From positions 111,714,896 through 111,778,895 of the forward strand of contig NC_071392.1 in NCBI RefSeq assembly GCF_022682495.2: 64,000 nucleotides of DNA, read 5' to 3'. The translations under genes and the position numbers were made by a program. Source of the stretch: Desmodus rotundus. Taxonomy: Eukaryota > Chordata > Mammalia > Chiroptera > Phyllostomidae. The notes beneath the pieces are model-generated. The model was given only the letters and a program-made list of their open reading frames with translations, searched no databases and was not told the origin of the DNA. Below are positions 1 to 47,559 of this stretch, one piece after another (position 1 is the stretch's first letter; the number at the start of each line of letters is the position of its first letter).

Positions 1-1080
1 TACTGCACATGGACTACTTCTTCCCCTCTCTCAGAAGTGAGAAACCCCAAAAGCAAGCCCTGGACTGACTGCTTCAGGAACTGGTGAAGTTTAATAGGGG
101 GAAGACCTGGAGGAGAAGAAGGTAGGACTCCTTTAAACCCCTGAAGGCTGTCACGTAAAAGAAGGGGCTAACGAACTCATGCAGCTGAACCAGGCCTGCT
201 GGGCGAGAAGTCCAGGCTGGCTGACACGCTCAATGTGAGGGAGGAATTTCTGAGAGCCATCTGAAAATGGAACAAACTGTCTGACAAAGAGTAAGATCTG
301 TGCCTTTAGGGACACAGCTAAAGCTGGGGCTCTCTTGAGAGGAAGGCAGAGCAGAGATGGTTTTTATTTGTTTGTTTACAAAGACAGACTTCCATGGGTG
401 ACTTGGAGACTCTGTACTTTGTTCATGCTGGGGTTAATCTTTCCAGGCAACCTTGTTGTACTTTCTTTGGTCTCAGGCTAGGTAGAAGGAAGAGACAGGC
501 TATGTTATTTGAATTAGAGGCGGAAAAATATTACTTGTCAGCTGAAAATACAGCTGAACTCACCCAACACATAAGGCTGACTCCTATTCTCACCCTCGCC
601 CTCAGGATGTGTACACATGAGTGCCCAGCATGTCCTTTATTTTTCACTTCTGGGTCCAACCTGTCCCTTTCCCCTTATTGATTTACAGCAGAGAAATGGG
701 GCCTGTTCCACTTCTACCTTCAGAAGACTAGGATAGGATTTCAAGCACGGGATCCCTTAGAAAGAATAACCTTCACAGAAAAAACTCAGAAGCCATGGGA
801 TGCTCATCATGAAGGCAAGCAGGCTGGAATGGTAACAGGCAAAAGACTCAGGAAAGTGGTACTACGGTGGTTAGAAGATGGTGATGCTGATTCCATTGTC
901 AGTATCACTGCAATATTTTTATTCCATATTTAATGCAGGAGGGGGGACTGTTATGTTTCTCTGGGCCCAGCATTGAGCTGCCTCTAGGCTGGTGCCCACT
1001 GAGGCCTTTCCTGCTCCTCAGCCTCTCTGGGATGAGGCAAAAGTGCATCCACCTTTCCCCATTGTGAGAATTGTACTAGA
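1..1080. other. 3' flank of CNBD2, no gene recognised
   Basis: I see no coding exon with convincing splice borders here on either strand. Open frames are short and lack family resemblance. TTTATT hexamers (AATAAA on the minus strand) occur near 363, 635 and 912, so the CNBD2 3'UTR could extend into this stretch, but none is decisive. Confidence 0.4.
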
Positions 1081-1084
1081 CAAC

Positions 1085-1325
1085 AAGACTGAGTGTTAAC
1101 AAGCTACCTGGGCCTGAATCCTGGCTCTGCCACTTCCTACACATGTGATCTCAAACGAGTAATTTAGTCTCTCTTTGTACCTTGGTTTTCTCACCTGAAA
1201 AACGGGAGTGATAACAGCAGTACTTACACTTACCTCATAGAGTTTTTGGTGAGGAGGATTAAATTAGATAATCCAGTACCAGGAAGAAGACTCCATAAAT
1301 TTAGATATAGTTATCATTATTTTAT
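1085..1325 (+). repeat. MIR SINE, sense
   Basis: The MIR order is visible: 'cctgggcctgaatcctgg', 'ctctgccacttcct', a 'ttggttttctcacctg' block, then 'cctcatagag' and 'attaaattagataat'. The copy is old and diverged. Confidence 0.75.
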
Positions 1326-1329
1326 TTAA

Positions 1330-1505
1330 CTGCTGGCTTGCAACAACCCCGAGACTTAGACACTATTATCTACAGACAAGGAAACTAAGATTTACAGAGG
1401 TCAAGTTCCTTGCCCAGGGAGACAGAGTTAAACTAAGTGGCCAAGCCAGGATATGAACCTGGGTTGAAATGACTCCAAAGCCCATGCTCTGATCTACTGC
1501 CACCC
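1330..1505 (-). repeat. MIR SINE, antisense
   Basis: This is the reverse-complement MIR core: 'caacaaccccgag', 'gacaaggaaactaag', 'gaggtcaagttccttgccc', 'atgaacctggg'. It lies back to back with the sense MIR just upstream. Confidence 0.75.
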
Positions 1506-1848
1506 TTGGGTGGTTAGAATTTTCTGAAGAGGCTCCAGGTCCACCAACACACAGGCAGAGTGTCAGAGCTGTAAGATCAGTCCTGCCCCTCCTTCCTCAA
1601 ATGGGTTCCCTGTCAAAGGAAGTAGCTGGCCACCTAGAGTGGCCCTGAGAGTTAGAGGCAGAGAATACAGCTCCTGGATATCAAACCTAGCACCTCTCAA
1701 GCTGCCTTCCCCACATGCCCCAACCTTTGGGGTCAAGCTGTACCTGCTACCTCCACCCCCACCCCAGCATCCCTGACATTCCTGCCCTGTAAGTTATATC
1801 ATCCTTTTCAACCAGAATCTGGACCCTTCTATCTGCCGAGAGCTAAGC

Positions 1849-37987
<36,139 letters not shown>

Positions 37988-38239
37988 GGTTCCTGATTTG
38001 GCAGATGGCACAAGCCCCTTTGCCTTTCAAGGATAGAACCACATATCCTTCCCCAAGAATCCAATTATATTAGAAATGGTTTCCCTTAGTGGCAAAGAAA
38101 GTAAGTGCTCCTCTCCATTCCTCCTACCCTACCAACAGCTGCTGTAAGCCTCCTTCTGAGAGCATCTCATCCTCGGAATCTCCTTATGTCACAATGAAGG
38201 ATTCTAGAAGGAAGAGAGGAACCAAAATCTGATAGTCTA

Positions 38240-38350
38240 ACATTTACTGAACACTCATATGCATTGTCTTATTTAATCTTCGTAACTACCACAAGGTGAG
38301 AGACCTCACGCCCAGGTCACATGAGAAGACTGAGGCTCAGTGGCTAAATG
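38240..38350 (-). repeat. MIR fragment, antisense
   Basis: 'tgcattgtcttatttaatct', 'gtcacatgagaagactgagg', 'gctcagtggctaaatgac'. Confidence 0.6.
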
Positions 38351-38699
38351 ACAGCCAGAGCCATGGGGCCATAAAAAACAAAGTAGAAGCCTCCTGAGCT
38401 GGGGCCTGAGGCATCCAACACCTCAGCCTGGGGACCACCCTGAGGCTTAGAACTTGGACACCCTGAAATGTCGGTGTATGTCACTATCCTATAAATCTTG
38501 TTAAATCAGTAAATCAGAAACACTCAGAAAATTGGAAGTCCTCCACCAAATGGGGTGCTGAATGTTGAAAGGAACTTGGTGATTGAGTTCTGGGTCCTTT
38601 TTAAAGTAGAGAATATAGGGTCTGAAGTACTTTTTTTCTATTAGATTAAAGATGGCAGTTGATAATCCCAATTTGCTCTTGTATAAGAATTCTCAGTGA

Positions 38700-38754
38700 A
38701 GTGGTGGCAGGAAAATGGAGACAACTGTATTTGAACAACAATAAAAAAAAAAAA
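38700..38754 (+). mobile_element. 55-bp L1 3'-tail insertion
   Basis: Only the last part of a bat L1 3'UTR ('aatggagacaactgtatttg', 'aacaacaataaa') and an A-tail, bounded by aagaattctcagtga (38,685-38,699) and aagaatcctcagtga (38,755-38,769). This is an extremely 5'-truncated retrotransposition event. Confidence 0.8.
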
Positions 38755-38770
38755 AAGAATCCTCAGTGAG

Positions 38771-38945
38771 CCCTGGTTGGGGAGCTCAGGTGGTTAGAGT
38801 GTTGTCCCGATATACCAAGGTTGTGGGTTCAATCCCCAGTCAGGGCACATACAAGAAGCAAGCAATGAATGCATGGATGGGTGGAACAACAAAATCGGTA
38901 TTTCTTTCTCTCCCTTACTCTCTCTAAAATCAATACATTTTTAAA
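38771..38945 (+). mobile_element. VES-type SINE (older variant), sense
   Basis: 'ccctggttggggagctcagg', 'aaggttgtgggttcaatccc', 'cagggcacatacaagaagc', CT-rich block, 'tctaaaatcaatac'. It sits directly next to the L1-tail insertion. Confidence 0.88.
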
Positions 38946-39275
38946 AATTTAGACAAAATAAGACTACAGTGAGTAACTGTGACTTCAAGCATAGCCTGAT
39001 TTGCTATTCCCACTTAACTATGCCTATATGCGAACTCTCCCCCAACTGACAGCCAAATGTAAGGGCACTGAACACAGTGAAAACAGTTGGACAGCTGGGA
39101 ACAAAGACCCAGGCTCTGAATTAATAAATTCATAAGTCACCATTCCTAATGTGAGATACAAACCACTTACAGAGGCAGAAAGAGATAGAACTGACTTCTT
39201 CCCCCTTATCTGGAGAGAAGGTACAAAAACTCAGAGACAAAGGAAGAGAATGTTTCAGAAAGAAAGAGAGAGGGG

Positions 39276-41381
39276 AGCACTTCTGGTCAAGATGGAGGTG
39301 CAGGTAAACACTGTTCACCTACTCGCACAACCACAGCAAAATTTTCAACTAAACTACAAAATAACTATCACTCAGAATCGTCAGAAAATCTAGCTGTATG
39401 GAAGTCTGACGACCAAGGAATTAAAAACGTCACATTTATTCAGACAGGTAGGAGGGGAAGAGACACGGAGATGCGGAGACACAGAGACATGGAATGGACG
39501 ATTCCACACCCACGTGTGATGGATAAAAATTGGGAGGGATATCTCTGGAGTGAGTGAGATCCCAGCCCCACACCAGACCACCCAGCCCAGGGCTCCGGTG
39601 CCAGGAAGATAAATCCCCATAACTTCTGACTATAAAAACCAGTGGGGGCTGGGGCAGAGGAAGAAACTGCAGGATTCTCAGGCATCTCCTCTTAAAGGGC
39701 CTGCAACAGATTTAGGACTTACGCAGACTCATTCTCCCTGAGCTCCAGCACCAGGGCAGAAGCATGAAGGGCACCAATGGCATACAGGGAGAAACTGAAG
39801 TGTTGGCATCAGGGCTAATGCCAGTGGACAGCTTCCTACCAAACAAAACTCCAGAGGCCAGGCAGCGACCATTGTCCCTTTTCTGAGCCTTCTCCCACAC
39901 AGAGCCAAAGAGAGACTGCACCATATCTGACATTCCATCAACCTAGTTCACAGGGTTGCTTCGCCCTGGCAATTACCTAAGGCCCCGCCCCATCCAACTT
40001 ATAGGTGTGCTTTTCTACATTAGACCACACTGCTAAGACAGGGAGTCAAAGTAGCTCTATCTAATAAATAGAAACAAACACAGGGAGGCTGCCAAAATCA
40101 GAAGACAAAGAAATATGGCTCAAATAAAAGAACAGAACAAAACTCCAGAAAAAGAATTAAACAAAATGGAGATAAGCAATCTATCAGATGCAGAGTTCAA
40201 AACACTGATTATTAGAATATTCAAGGAACTCATTGGGTACTTCAACAGCATTAAAAAAGGCCCAGGAAGAAATAAAGTTTACACTAAGTGAAATAAAGAA
40301 AAGTTTACAGGGAATCAACAATAGGGTGGATGAAGCTGAGAATCAAATCAATGATTTGGAACACAAGGAAGGAAAAAAAGTTCAGTTTGGAACAATAAGA
40401 AGAAAAAAGAATCCAAAAACCAAGGATAGGTTAAGGAGCATCTGGCACAACTTCAAATGTACCAACATTCAAATCACAGGGTTGCCAGAAGGAGTGGGGA
40501 AAGGGCAAGAAATTGAAAACTTATTTGAAAAAATAATGAAAGAAAACTTCCTTAATTTGGTGAATGAAATAGACATACAAGTGCAGGAAGCAAAGAGAGT
40601 CCCAAATAAGATGGGTGCAAAGAGGACCACACCAAGACACATCATAATTAAAATGCTAAAGGTTAAGTATAAAGAGAGAATCTCAAAAGCAGCAAGAGAA
40701 GAGCAGATAGTTACCTACAAAGGAGCTCCTATAAGACTATCAGCTGATTTCTCAAAAGAAACTTTGCAGGCTGGAAGGGACTGGCAAGAAGTATTCAAAG
40801 TGATGAAAAGCAAGGACCTACAGCCTAGATTGCTCTATCCAGCAAAGCTATCATTTAGAATGGAAGAGCAGATAAAGTGCTTCCCAGACAAGGTAAAGCT
40901 AAAGGAGTTCATCATCACCAAGCCATTATTATATGAAATGTCAATGGACTTATTTAAGAAAAAGATCAAAACAATGAACATTAAAATGGCAATAAATTCA
41001 CAACTATCAATAATAATAAAAAAATAATCTAAATAATCTAAAAAACAAACTAAGCAAACAAGCAGAACAGAAACAGAATCATAGATATGGAGCTCATTCG
41101 GATGGTTACCAGTTGCAAGTGGGAAGTGGGGAAATAGGGGAAAAGTGCAGGGATTAAGAAGTAGGAACTGGTAAGTACAGAATAGGCAGGGGGATGTTAA
41201 GAACAGTATATGAAACTGAGTAGCCAAAGAACTCACATTCATGACCCATGGACATGAACTAAGTGGGGGCGGGGGGGGACTGCCAAAAGGAATAGGGGGT
41301 ACTACTGGGTGGAAGGCAGCAAAAGGGGAAAAATTGGGACAGCTGTAATAGCATAATCAATAAAATATATTTTAATAAAAA
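39276..41381 (+). mobile_element. ORF1-only L1 (HAL1-like) copy 3, diverged
   Basis: It starts with GCACTTCTGGTCAAGATGGAGG, equivalent to the other three copies, but its 5'UTR differs much more (e.g. 'gagacacggagatgcgga'). It holds the longest ORF1 remnant and a 3'UTR with the shared 'gacccatggacatgaactaa' and 'aatcaataaaatatattt'. No ORF2 sequence. Duplication ends are not clear. Confidence 0.78.
40233..41027 (+). pseudogene. L1-type ORF1, 264 codons, copy 3
   Basis: This is the longest open frame of the four copies: a charged coiled-coil-like half (FTLSEIKKSLQGINNRVDEA), an RRM-like stretch (NIQITGLPEGVGKGQEIENL, MKENFLNLVNEIDIQVQEAK) and a C-terminal domain (VTYKGAPIRLSADFSKETL, RLLYPAKLSFRM, CFPDKVKLKEFIITKPLLYE). 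The natural N-terminus (ATG at about 40,114, MAQIKEQNKTPEKE-like) is in another frame, so one indel near 40,235 separates them. About 300 residues is usual for ORF1p. Not expected to be functional, yet it is remarkably open for an older copy. Confidence 0.75.
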
Positions 41382-41850
41382 CAGAGAAAGAACAATATGG
41401 AGTTCTTGCCTCCCCTACCACAGATCTGGTCTTAAATACAAGATTCCCTATAAAAGTTTAGGGGGCCTCTGAGAGAAACTACGAGGCAAGGGGAAAGCAA
41501 GAGAAATGGTGGGAGATGGCTATAGACAGAGGGTGGTCCCATCAGTTTTCAGTTACCTGAGGATCCAAGTGACATGAATAGGACAGACTAACAAGGGTCA
41601 TCAGAGGATGTCGATAAGTAAGCCCAAGAACATGACAAGACTCCAAAAGTAGACAGTGCTGGCCTCACCTACTGCCACCTGTGATTGTGTAATTTCCCCA
41701 GGAATTGGATCAGTGTTGGGGAAGAAGAGGCAGGAAGTTTAGAGAGCTCTGAACTGACTTCAAATGAGTCAATAAACCTGAAATTACATTGCCTCAGAAT
41801 TACTGGATTGGATCTTTGCTTACCTAAAGACATCTAAATTAAGTTTTCTG

Positions 41851-41966
41851 GCTCTGGCCTCACAACTCAGTTGGTTAGAGCATTGTCCCTACATGCCAAG
41901 GTTGCAGGTTTGATTCCCTGTCAAGGCACATACAAGAATCAACCAGTGAATGCATAAAAGTAAGTG
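41851..41966 (+). mobile_element. VES-type SINE lacking 3' tail, with duplication
   Basis: Head 'gctctggcctcacaactcag', B box 'aaggttgcaggtttgattcc', 'caaggcacatacaagaatca', then stops after 'gaatgcataaaagtaagtg'. The duplication attaagttttctg (41,838-41,850 and 41,967-41,979) is perfect although CT block and A-tail are missing. Confidence 0.85.
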
Positions 41967-41999
41967 ATTAAGTTTTCTGCTAAGAAGCAGGCTGGGGAC

Positions 42000-43140
42000 A
42001 CAATCAGACATTAAAGTCAGCTCTAAAAATTAAGGAAGTGCCACTTCTTTCCCAGTTCCTAATCTTACAACTGAATTGTTACAGAGTAGAATGTCAGAAA
42101 GAGTACTCGTCCTATCCCTACGTGATCTTGGGTAAATCACTTAACCACATGGGGCCTCATTTTCCTCCTTAAAAAATGAAGTTAGAGTTAATTCCACAAA
42201 TAATTTCTTTTTAAGATAAGATCATTATTGTTTTGTTAATTATAAGAGTTATGTAACAAATGCTCACTGAGCTCTAACTACATATAAAGGAGGAAAAGGT
42301 GAATAAGACGCAGTCTCTGTTCATAAAGACTTCACAATAGGATGGGGAAGAAAAATGTAACCGCAGCCATTGGGCAAAGTCCCACTATAATAAAGTTATA
42401 AACATATATGAAGAAAGGGCGGGACCTGTTTAGGGAGCATAAGATGTGGCTAAAATGTGAGATGCCTGGGAGGTGTGGCCAGAAGTGAGATTGGGCTGGC
42501 AGAGGCCACGAACTAGCCACCCATGGGCCAAACTGAGCTTGAGGCTGCTTTATTGACCTGCATGATGTTTTGGTTAAAATATTATTAAAATTTAACTTGC
42601 TTACCTATAATTGGGTAGTGCGCTCTCTTCTCTTAAAGGGGAGTTATAGTAAAAAATAAATAGCACCAGACCCATATAAATATATTACTCCAAAAGTGGG
42701 AGAGGCAGAGAACAGGAAAAACAAATGGCAGATGAAAGGCACTCACCAGAAAAAAATTAACATGAAACAGATGATAATTATGAACAACAAAGAACTCAGA
42801 GGGCTGAGTGAATTTTAAAACAGAACATCAAAGCAAAGATGCCATAGTTCAAAGAAGAGAGGAGGAGACAACTGGAGGAAATGGCATTGGCAGAGCTCAG
42901 GAAAGAAGTGTTTTAAAAAAAAAAAATCTCAGAAGTGAAGATCATTTCTGAAACATCAAAAAGGAAGCTAGCCTTGCTGAATACAGAGGATAGGGTTGCA
43001 AAAAAGCAAGTGAAGGAGTTGAAAATGAACAATTTATAGTAGTAGTTATAAGGAACCAGAAAATAATATAGCTAACAACTATGGGGATAATACAGGGATG
43101 TGAGGTAACATAAGTACATGGTTTTCTTTGACTTTTATAG
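42000..43140. other. Intergenic/5' CNBD2 intron, nothing firm
   Basis: A MIR-like piece ('gatcttgggtaaatcactta') lies at 42,124-42,180. The rest, including AG-rich sequence at 42,660-43,020, has no recognised exon or repeat. Confidence 0.35.
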
Positions 43141-43144
43141 CTAT

Positions 43145-43325
43145 AAATCTTTTTTTTCCTGATTTTATTGCAATATAATTGTATTAGTTTAAAGTGTGCA
43201 CCATAATGATCTGATATATGTATATACTGTGAAGTGACTGCCACAATAAATTTGGTTAATATCCATCCCTTTACTTAGTTAAAAATTTCTTCTTGTGATG
43301 AGAACTTTTAAGAACTATAAATCTT
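43145..43325 (-). mobile_element. Old L1 3' fragment, antisense
   Basis: 'tattgcaatataattgtatt', 'gataatgtatatact'-like text, 'gtgaagtgactgccacaata', 'cttcttgtgatgagaacttt' are antisense L1M landmarks. Confidence 0.65.
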
Positions 43326-43329
43326 AAGA

Positions 43330-44160
43330 CACCTTTTAAACCTGATAAAGAAATGGATGTGTTAGCATACTTAAAGATAGAAAGGGAACTAATAATAATA
43401 ATCAAGGCTGGAGAGAAAAGGATGAAAAAGTATAACAATTACTCTTTTTTGGCTCTTGAATTATAACCTATTCATATATATGAATATATATAACATATAT
43501 ATATAACCTTTTCAGGAAATAAATGAATCAATTTTTTAGGTAATAAAATAAAATCAGTGTAATGCAATAAGGAACACAGAGCTACTCGTAGAGCACTACA
43601 TAAAAACAGGTTCATTGAAAATTAAATGGGAACTAGCAGAATTGCATCTGAATAGAAATCAGTGAAAAGAGAGAAAGGCCAAAGGATACGAAGTATCAAG
43701 GCTTCTGAACTGCACACTGGTTTATCAGGAATGGGAATTACTAATCACTGAGTTAATTACCAACACAATCCAGCTACAATGAGCACACTAGTCCAGTTAT
43801 CTGCAGCTCATCAAAACATCAAAAAAATAGATCCTCATTCCAAGATCAAACACATTTGATAAAACAGGTTCCCAAAAGAAGTTAGCACAGTCAGTAGAGA
43901 GACCAGAGCAAGCTTCTTAGACTTTGTATTAAATTTAAAAATGCAGAAAAAGGAACATCCTGGAAGCTTTTTATCCAAGCATCTCATTAGCTGAACCCGA
44001 TTCCTCTTTACCATGAGCACACCTGGCCCCCTGGACTGATATCCATAATGTATGGTGTGTGTAAAGGAAATTACAGGATCACTAAATCTGTTGGAAATCT
44101 AAATGTCTTGTCCACTGGTAACATCTTAAAATTTTCTATTTAATATCTCACATTTAAAAA
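43330..44160. other. AT-rich sequence without recognised genes
   Basis: Contains a short TA-rich tract at about 43,475-43,505. No exon or repeat could be named. Confidence 0.35.
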
Positions 44161-44164
44161 ATAC

Positions 44165-44520
44165 AAAAGAACAAGTGTTGAAGAGGATGTGGAGAAATTG
44201 GAAGCCTTGTGCGTTGTCGATGGGAATTTAAAATGGTGGGGCTACTGTGGAAAACAGTATGTGGTTCCTCAAAAATGTAAATATAGAATTAGGACACGAT
44301 CCAGCAATTCCACTTCTGGGTGTACATCCATAAGAACTGACTGCAGGGACTTGACAGAAATCTGCACACCAATGTTCACAGCAGCATTATTCTTGATAGC
44401 TAAAAGGTGCAAACAGCACAATGCCCATCAACAAATGAATGGATAAACCAAATGTGGTGTTACATACAATGAAATATTAGTCACACTCTGGGTGGGTTCA
44501 AGGATACCTGGAAATTACCT
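44165..44520 (+). mobile_element. Old L1 ORF2-end fragment
   Basis: 'gaagaggatgtggagaaatt', 'gggaatttaaaatggtgggg', 'cagcaattccacttctgggt', 'ttcacagcagcattattctt' and 'aatgcccatcaacaaatgaa'. Confidence 0.8.
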
Positions 44521-44819
44521 AAAACAGTATGCAAAAGTATTTAAGTTCATCACTCTTCTAGGAAGAAGTATTTTTTTAAGATTCTGGGGGCTTACTGACC
44601 CATAAAGAGTTTAGAATAACTGAATCCAATTTTTGGATTTAATCCCAAAGGCCCCTCCCATTCTAACATTCCACAATTCTAATAGCTCTTTAAGATCTCT
44701 CCTTCTATCTCTAATATTCTATGATTCTAATATAGATGAAAAAGTGAACTGGAGATCTAACATTCCATGATTCCAAATACCAGAGAATTCATTCCCTTTC
44801 CTGAGAGGAAAGGATTCGA

Positions 44820-45090
44820 TTTTTCAACATGGAATTCAAAGCTCTGTATGATTTAACCTCCAATTGACCTTTCACCCTCAGCTCTCATTCTTTCTCCACA
44901 CCTCAACCACTCCCCTGTCTCGCCTGTAGTTTCCACAAAGTTTTTCCCCCATTCACCCTGTACCTTGGTACAGACAGTGCCTTCTACCTGGAATGCCCAA
45001 CTCCACTCTTTTTCTTCTTGAGTCTCAGTTTAAGGTTCCTTCCCCAATGAGGCCTTAAATGACCCCTCACCCTTACAGCAGGGTTTGGTG
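44820..45090 (+). mobile_element. L2 LINE 3' fragment
   Basis: 'tcaaagctctgtatgattta', 'ccttctacctggaatgccca', 'gttccttccccaatgaggcc'. Confidence 0.65.
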
Positions 45091-45640
45091 TGCTCCCTTA
45101 GCCCTGGACACAGACTGCCTGTTCCCACACAGAGAACAGGACTGTGGTTCACTCAGGGCAGCAAACCCAACTGCCAAGAAGCCAGGGAGAGGAAATAAAG
45201 GTTTGAAGCTAGTAGTTATAACAAACTCCTGGCCCCTGTTTTCCCACCTCTGAAAAGAAAATAGAGAAAAATACCAGCTTTGAGGAAAACAAACTGAGAG
45301 CAACAGTATTGTAAATGCAACCAACATTCTACAGTATTTCAGAGAATAATAGGAAGTGGTGGGGATTGAGGCCAACTAGGACAGAGTATCTTGTCTAAAG
45401 GAAAAAGACTGGACTCAGCTCCAGCTGACTGTTGACTAGCAGAAATGTGGTAGGTCCAATGTGTACAGCTCATTCACTTTTTTAAAAAAACCTGGAAATC
45501 CAGATTACATGTGAAATCTCCCAATTTTTACATGGCAGTAACTAAAAAACATTAAAGACCCATTGAGATGACTTTCGGGTTTTCAGGCTCTGGAAACTGT
45601 GTAAAGATCCACTTCTAACCCATTTAAGAGAGCACATCCT

Positions 45641-47559
45641 TGGCCAAGATGGAGGCGTAGGTAGACACACTGTGCCTCCTCAAACAACCAAAAGAAAGAC
45701 AACAACAACTTAAAAACAAAAAACAACCAGAACTGGCAGAAAATTGAACTGTATGGAAGTCTGACCACCAAGGAAATAAAGAAGAAACATTCATCCAAAC
45801 CGGTAGGAGGGGCAGAGATGGGCAGCCGGGGTGGAGAGGACTCTTGGCAAGGCGGCAACAAGCAAGGTGGTGGATTGTGGAGCTGGGTGGGCAAAGCTAC
45901 AGCTGGCCAGCAAGGCAGCAGCTGGTGGACCAGGTGACAGAGCCTACATTCCAGGGTTCCAGCCCAGGGAAATAAAGCCTCAAACCACTGATTGAAAACA
46001 CCCGTGGGGGTTGAGGCAGCAGTGGGAGAAACTCCCAGCCTCACAGGAGAGTTTGTTGGAGAGACCCACAGGGTCCCAGAACATACACGAACCCATCCAC
46101 TCAGGAATCAGCACCAGAAGGGCCCAATTTGATTATGGGTAGCAGAGGGAGTGACTGAAAACCAGCAGAGTGTGGAGCAGGTGCCATTGCTTCCTATCAG
46201 ACCCCTCCCTGATATACAGCATCACAGCACAGCAACCGGCATTATCCCACCCTAGTGAACACCTAAGGCTCCTCCCCTTTACATAACAGGTGAGCCAAGG
46301 CAAAAAAAAAAAAAAAAAGGCCCAAATGAAAGAACAGATCAAAGCTCCAGAAAAAAAGACAACTAAGCAACCAAGAGATAGCCAACCTATCAGATGAACA
46401 GTTCAAAACACTGGTAATCAGGAAGCTCACGGAATTGGTTGAATTTGTTCACAAATTAGATGAAAAAGTGAAAGCTATGCTAAGTGAAACAAAGGAAAAT
46501 GTACAGGGAACCAATAGTGATGGGAAGGAAACTGGAACTCAAATCAACAGTGTGGACCAGAAGGAAGAAAGAAACATCTAACCAGAAAAGAATGAAGAAA
46601 CAAGAATTCAAAAAAATGAGGAGAAGCTTAGGAACCTCGAGGACATCTTTAAAAGTTCCAACATCTGAATTATAGGGGTGCCAGAAGGAGAAGAGGAAGA
46701 ACAAAAATTTGAAAACTTATTTGAACAAATAATGAAGGAGAACCTTCCCTCATCTGGCAAAGGAAATAGACTTCCAGGAAGTCCAGGAAGCTCAGAGAGT
46801 CCCAAAGAAGCTGGACCCAAGGAGGAACACACCAAGGCACATCATAATTACATTAGCCAAGAGTAAAGAGAAGGAGAGAATCTTAGAATCAGCAAGAGAA
46901 AAGGACACAGTTACCTACAAAGGAGTGCCCATAAGACTGTCAGCCGATTTCTCAAAAGGGATCTTACAGGCAAGAAGGGGCTGGAAAAAAGTATTCCAAG
47001 TCATGAAAGGCAAGGACCTACATCCAAGATTGCTCTATCCAGCAAAGCTATCATTTAGAATGGAAGGGCAGATAAAGTGCTTCCCAGACAAGGTAAAGCT
47101 AAAGGAGTTCATCATCACCAAGCCCTTATTATATGAAATGTTAAAGGGATTTATCTAAGAAAAAGATCAAAAATATGAACAATAAAAATGACAGCAAACT
47201 GAGTTATTAACAACCACACCTAAAACAAAAACAAAACCAAACTAAGCAAACAACTAGAACAGGAACAGAACCACAGAAATGGAAATCACAGGGAGGGTTA
47301 TCAACAGGGGAGTGGGAGAGGGAGAGAGGGGGGAAAGGTACAGAGAATAAGTAGGATAAATGGTAGGTAGAAAATAGACAAGGGAAGGGTAAGAATAGTA
47401 TAGGAAATGTAGAAGCCAAAGAACTTATATGTATGACCCATGGACATGAACTATAGGGGGGGAATGTGGGAGGGAAGGGGTGTGCAGGATGGAGTGGAGT
47501 GAACAGGGGGAAATGGGACAACTGTAATAGCATAATCAATAAAATATATTTAAAAAAAG
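45641..47559 (+). mobile_element. ORF1-only L1 (HAL1-like) copy 4, with 14-bp duplication
   Basis: A perfect 14-bp duplication agagagcacatcct (45,627-45,640 and 47,560-47,573) fixes both ends. It begins TGGCCAAGATGGAGGCGTAG, has the shared 5'UTR (about 690 bp), ORF1 region and 3'UTR with 'cccatggacatgaactatag' and 'aatcaataaaatatattt' plus A-tail. It is 1.92 kb with no trace of ORF2. The ATG is lost: the A-run runs into GGCCCAAATG instead of ATGGCCCAAATG. Confidence 0.88.
46327..47155 (+). pseudogene. L1-type ORF1 of copy 4, broken
   Basis: ORF1-like reading is spread over frames: EQIKAPE near 46,330, MKQRKMYREPIV artefact frame, MPEGEEEEQKFENLFEQIMK at 46,678, and MPIRLSADFSKGILQARRGW at 46,925 to the C-terminal KLKEFIITKPLLYEM. 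Start codon loss, stops (a TAA at about 46,579, a TGA at about 46,666) and indels make it dead. Confidence 0.7.

Noticed and set aside
160..260. Possible extra CNBD2 exon on the minus strand (open LRNSSLTLSVSQPGLLAQQ-type reading)
   Set aside because: No clear splice borders, and the frame already stops at 1,849 with a good terminal exon.
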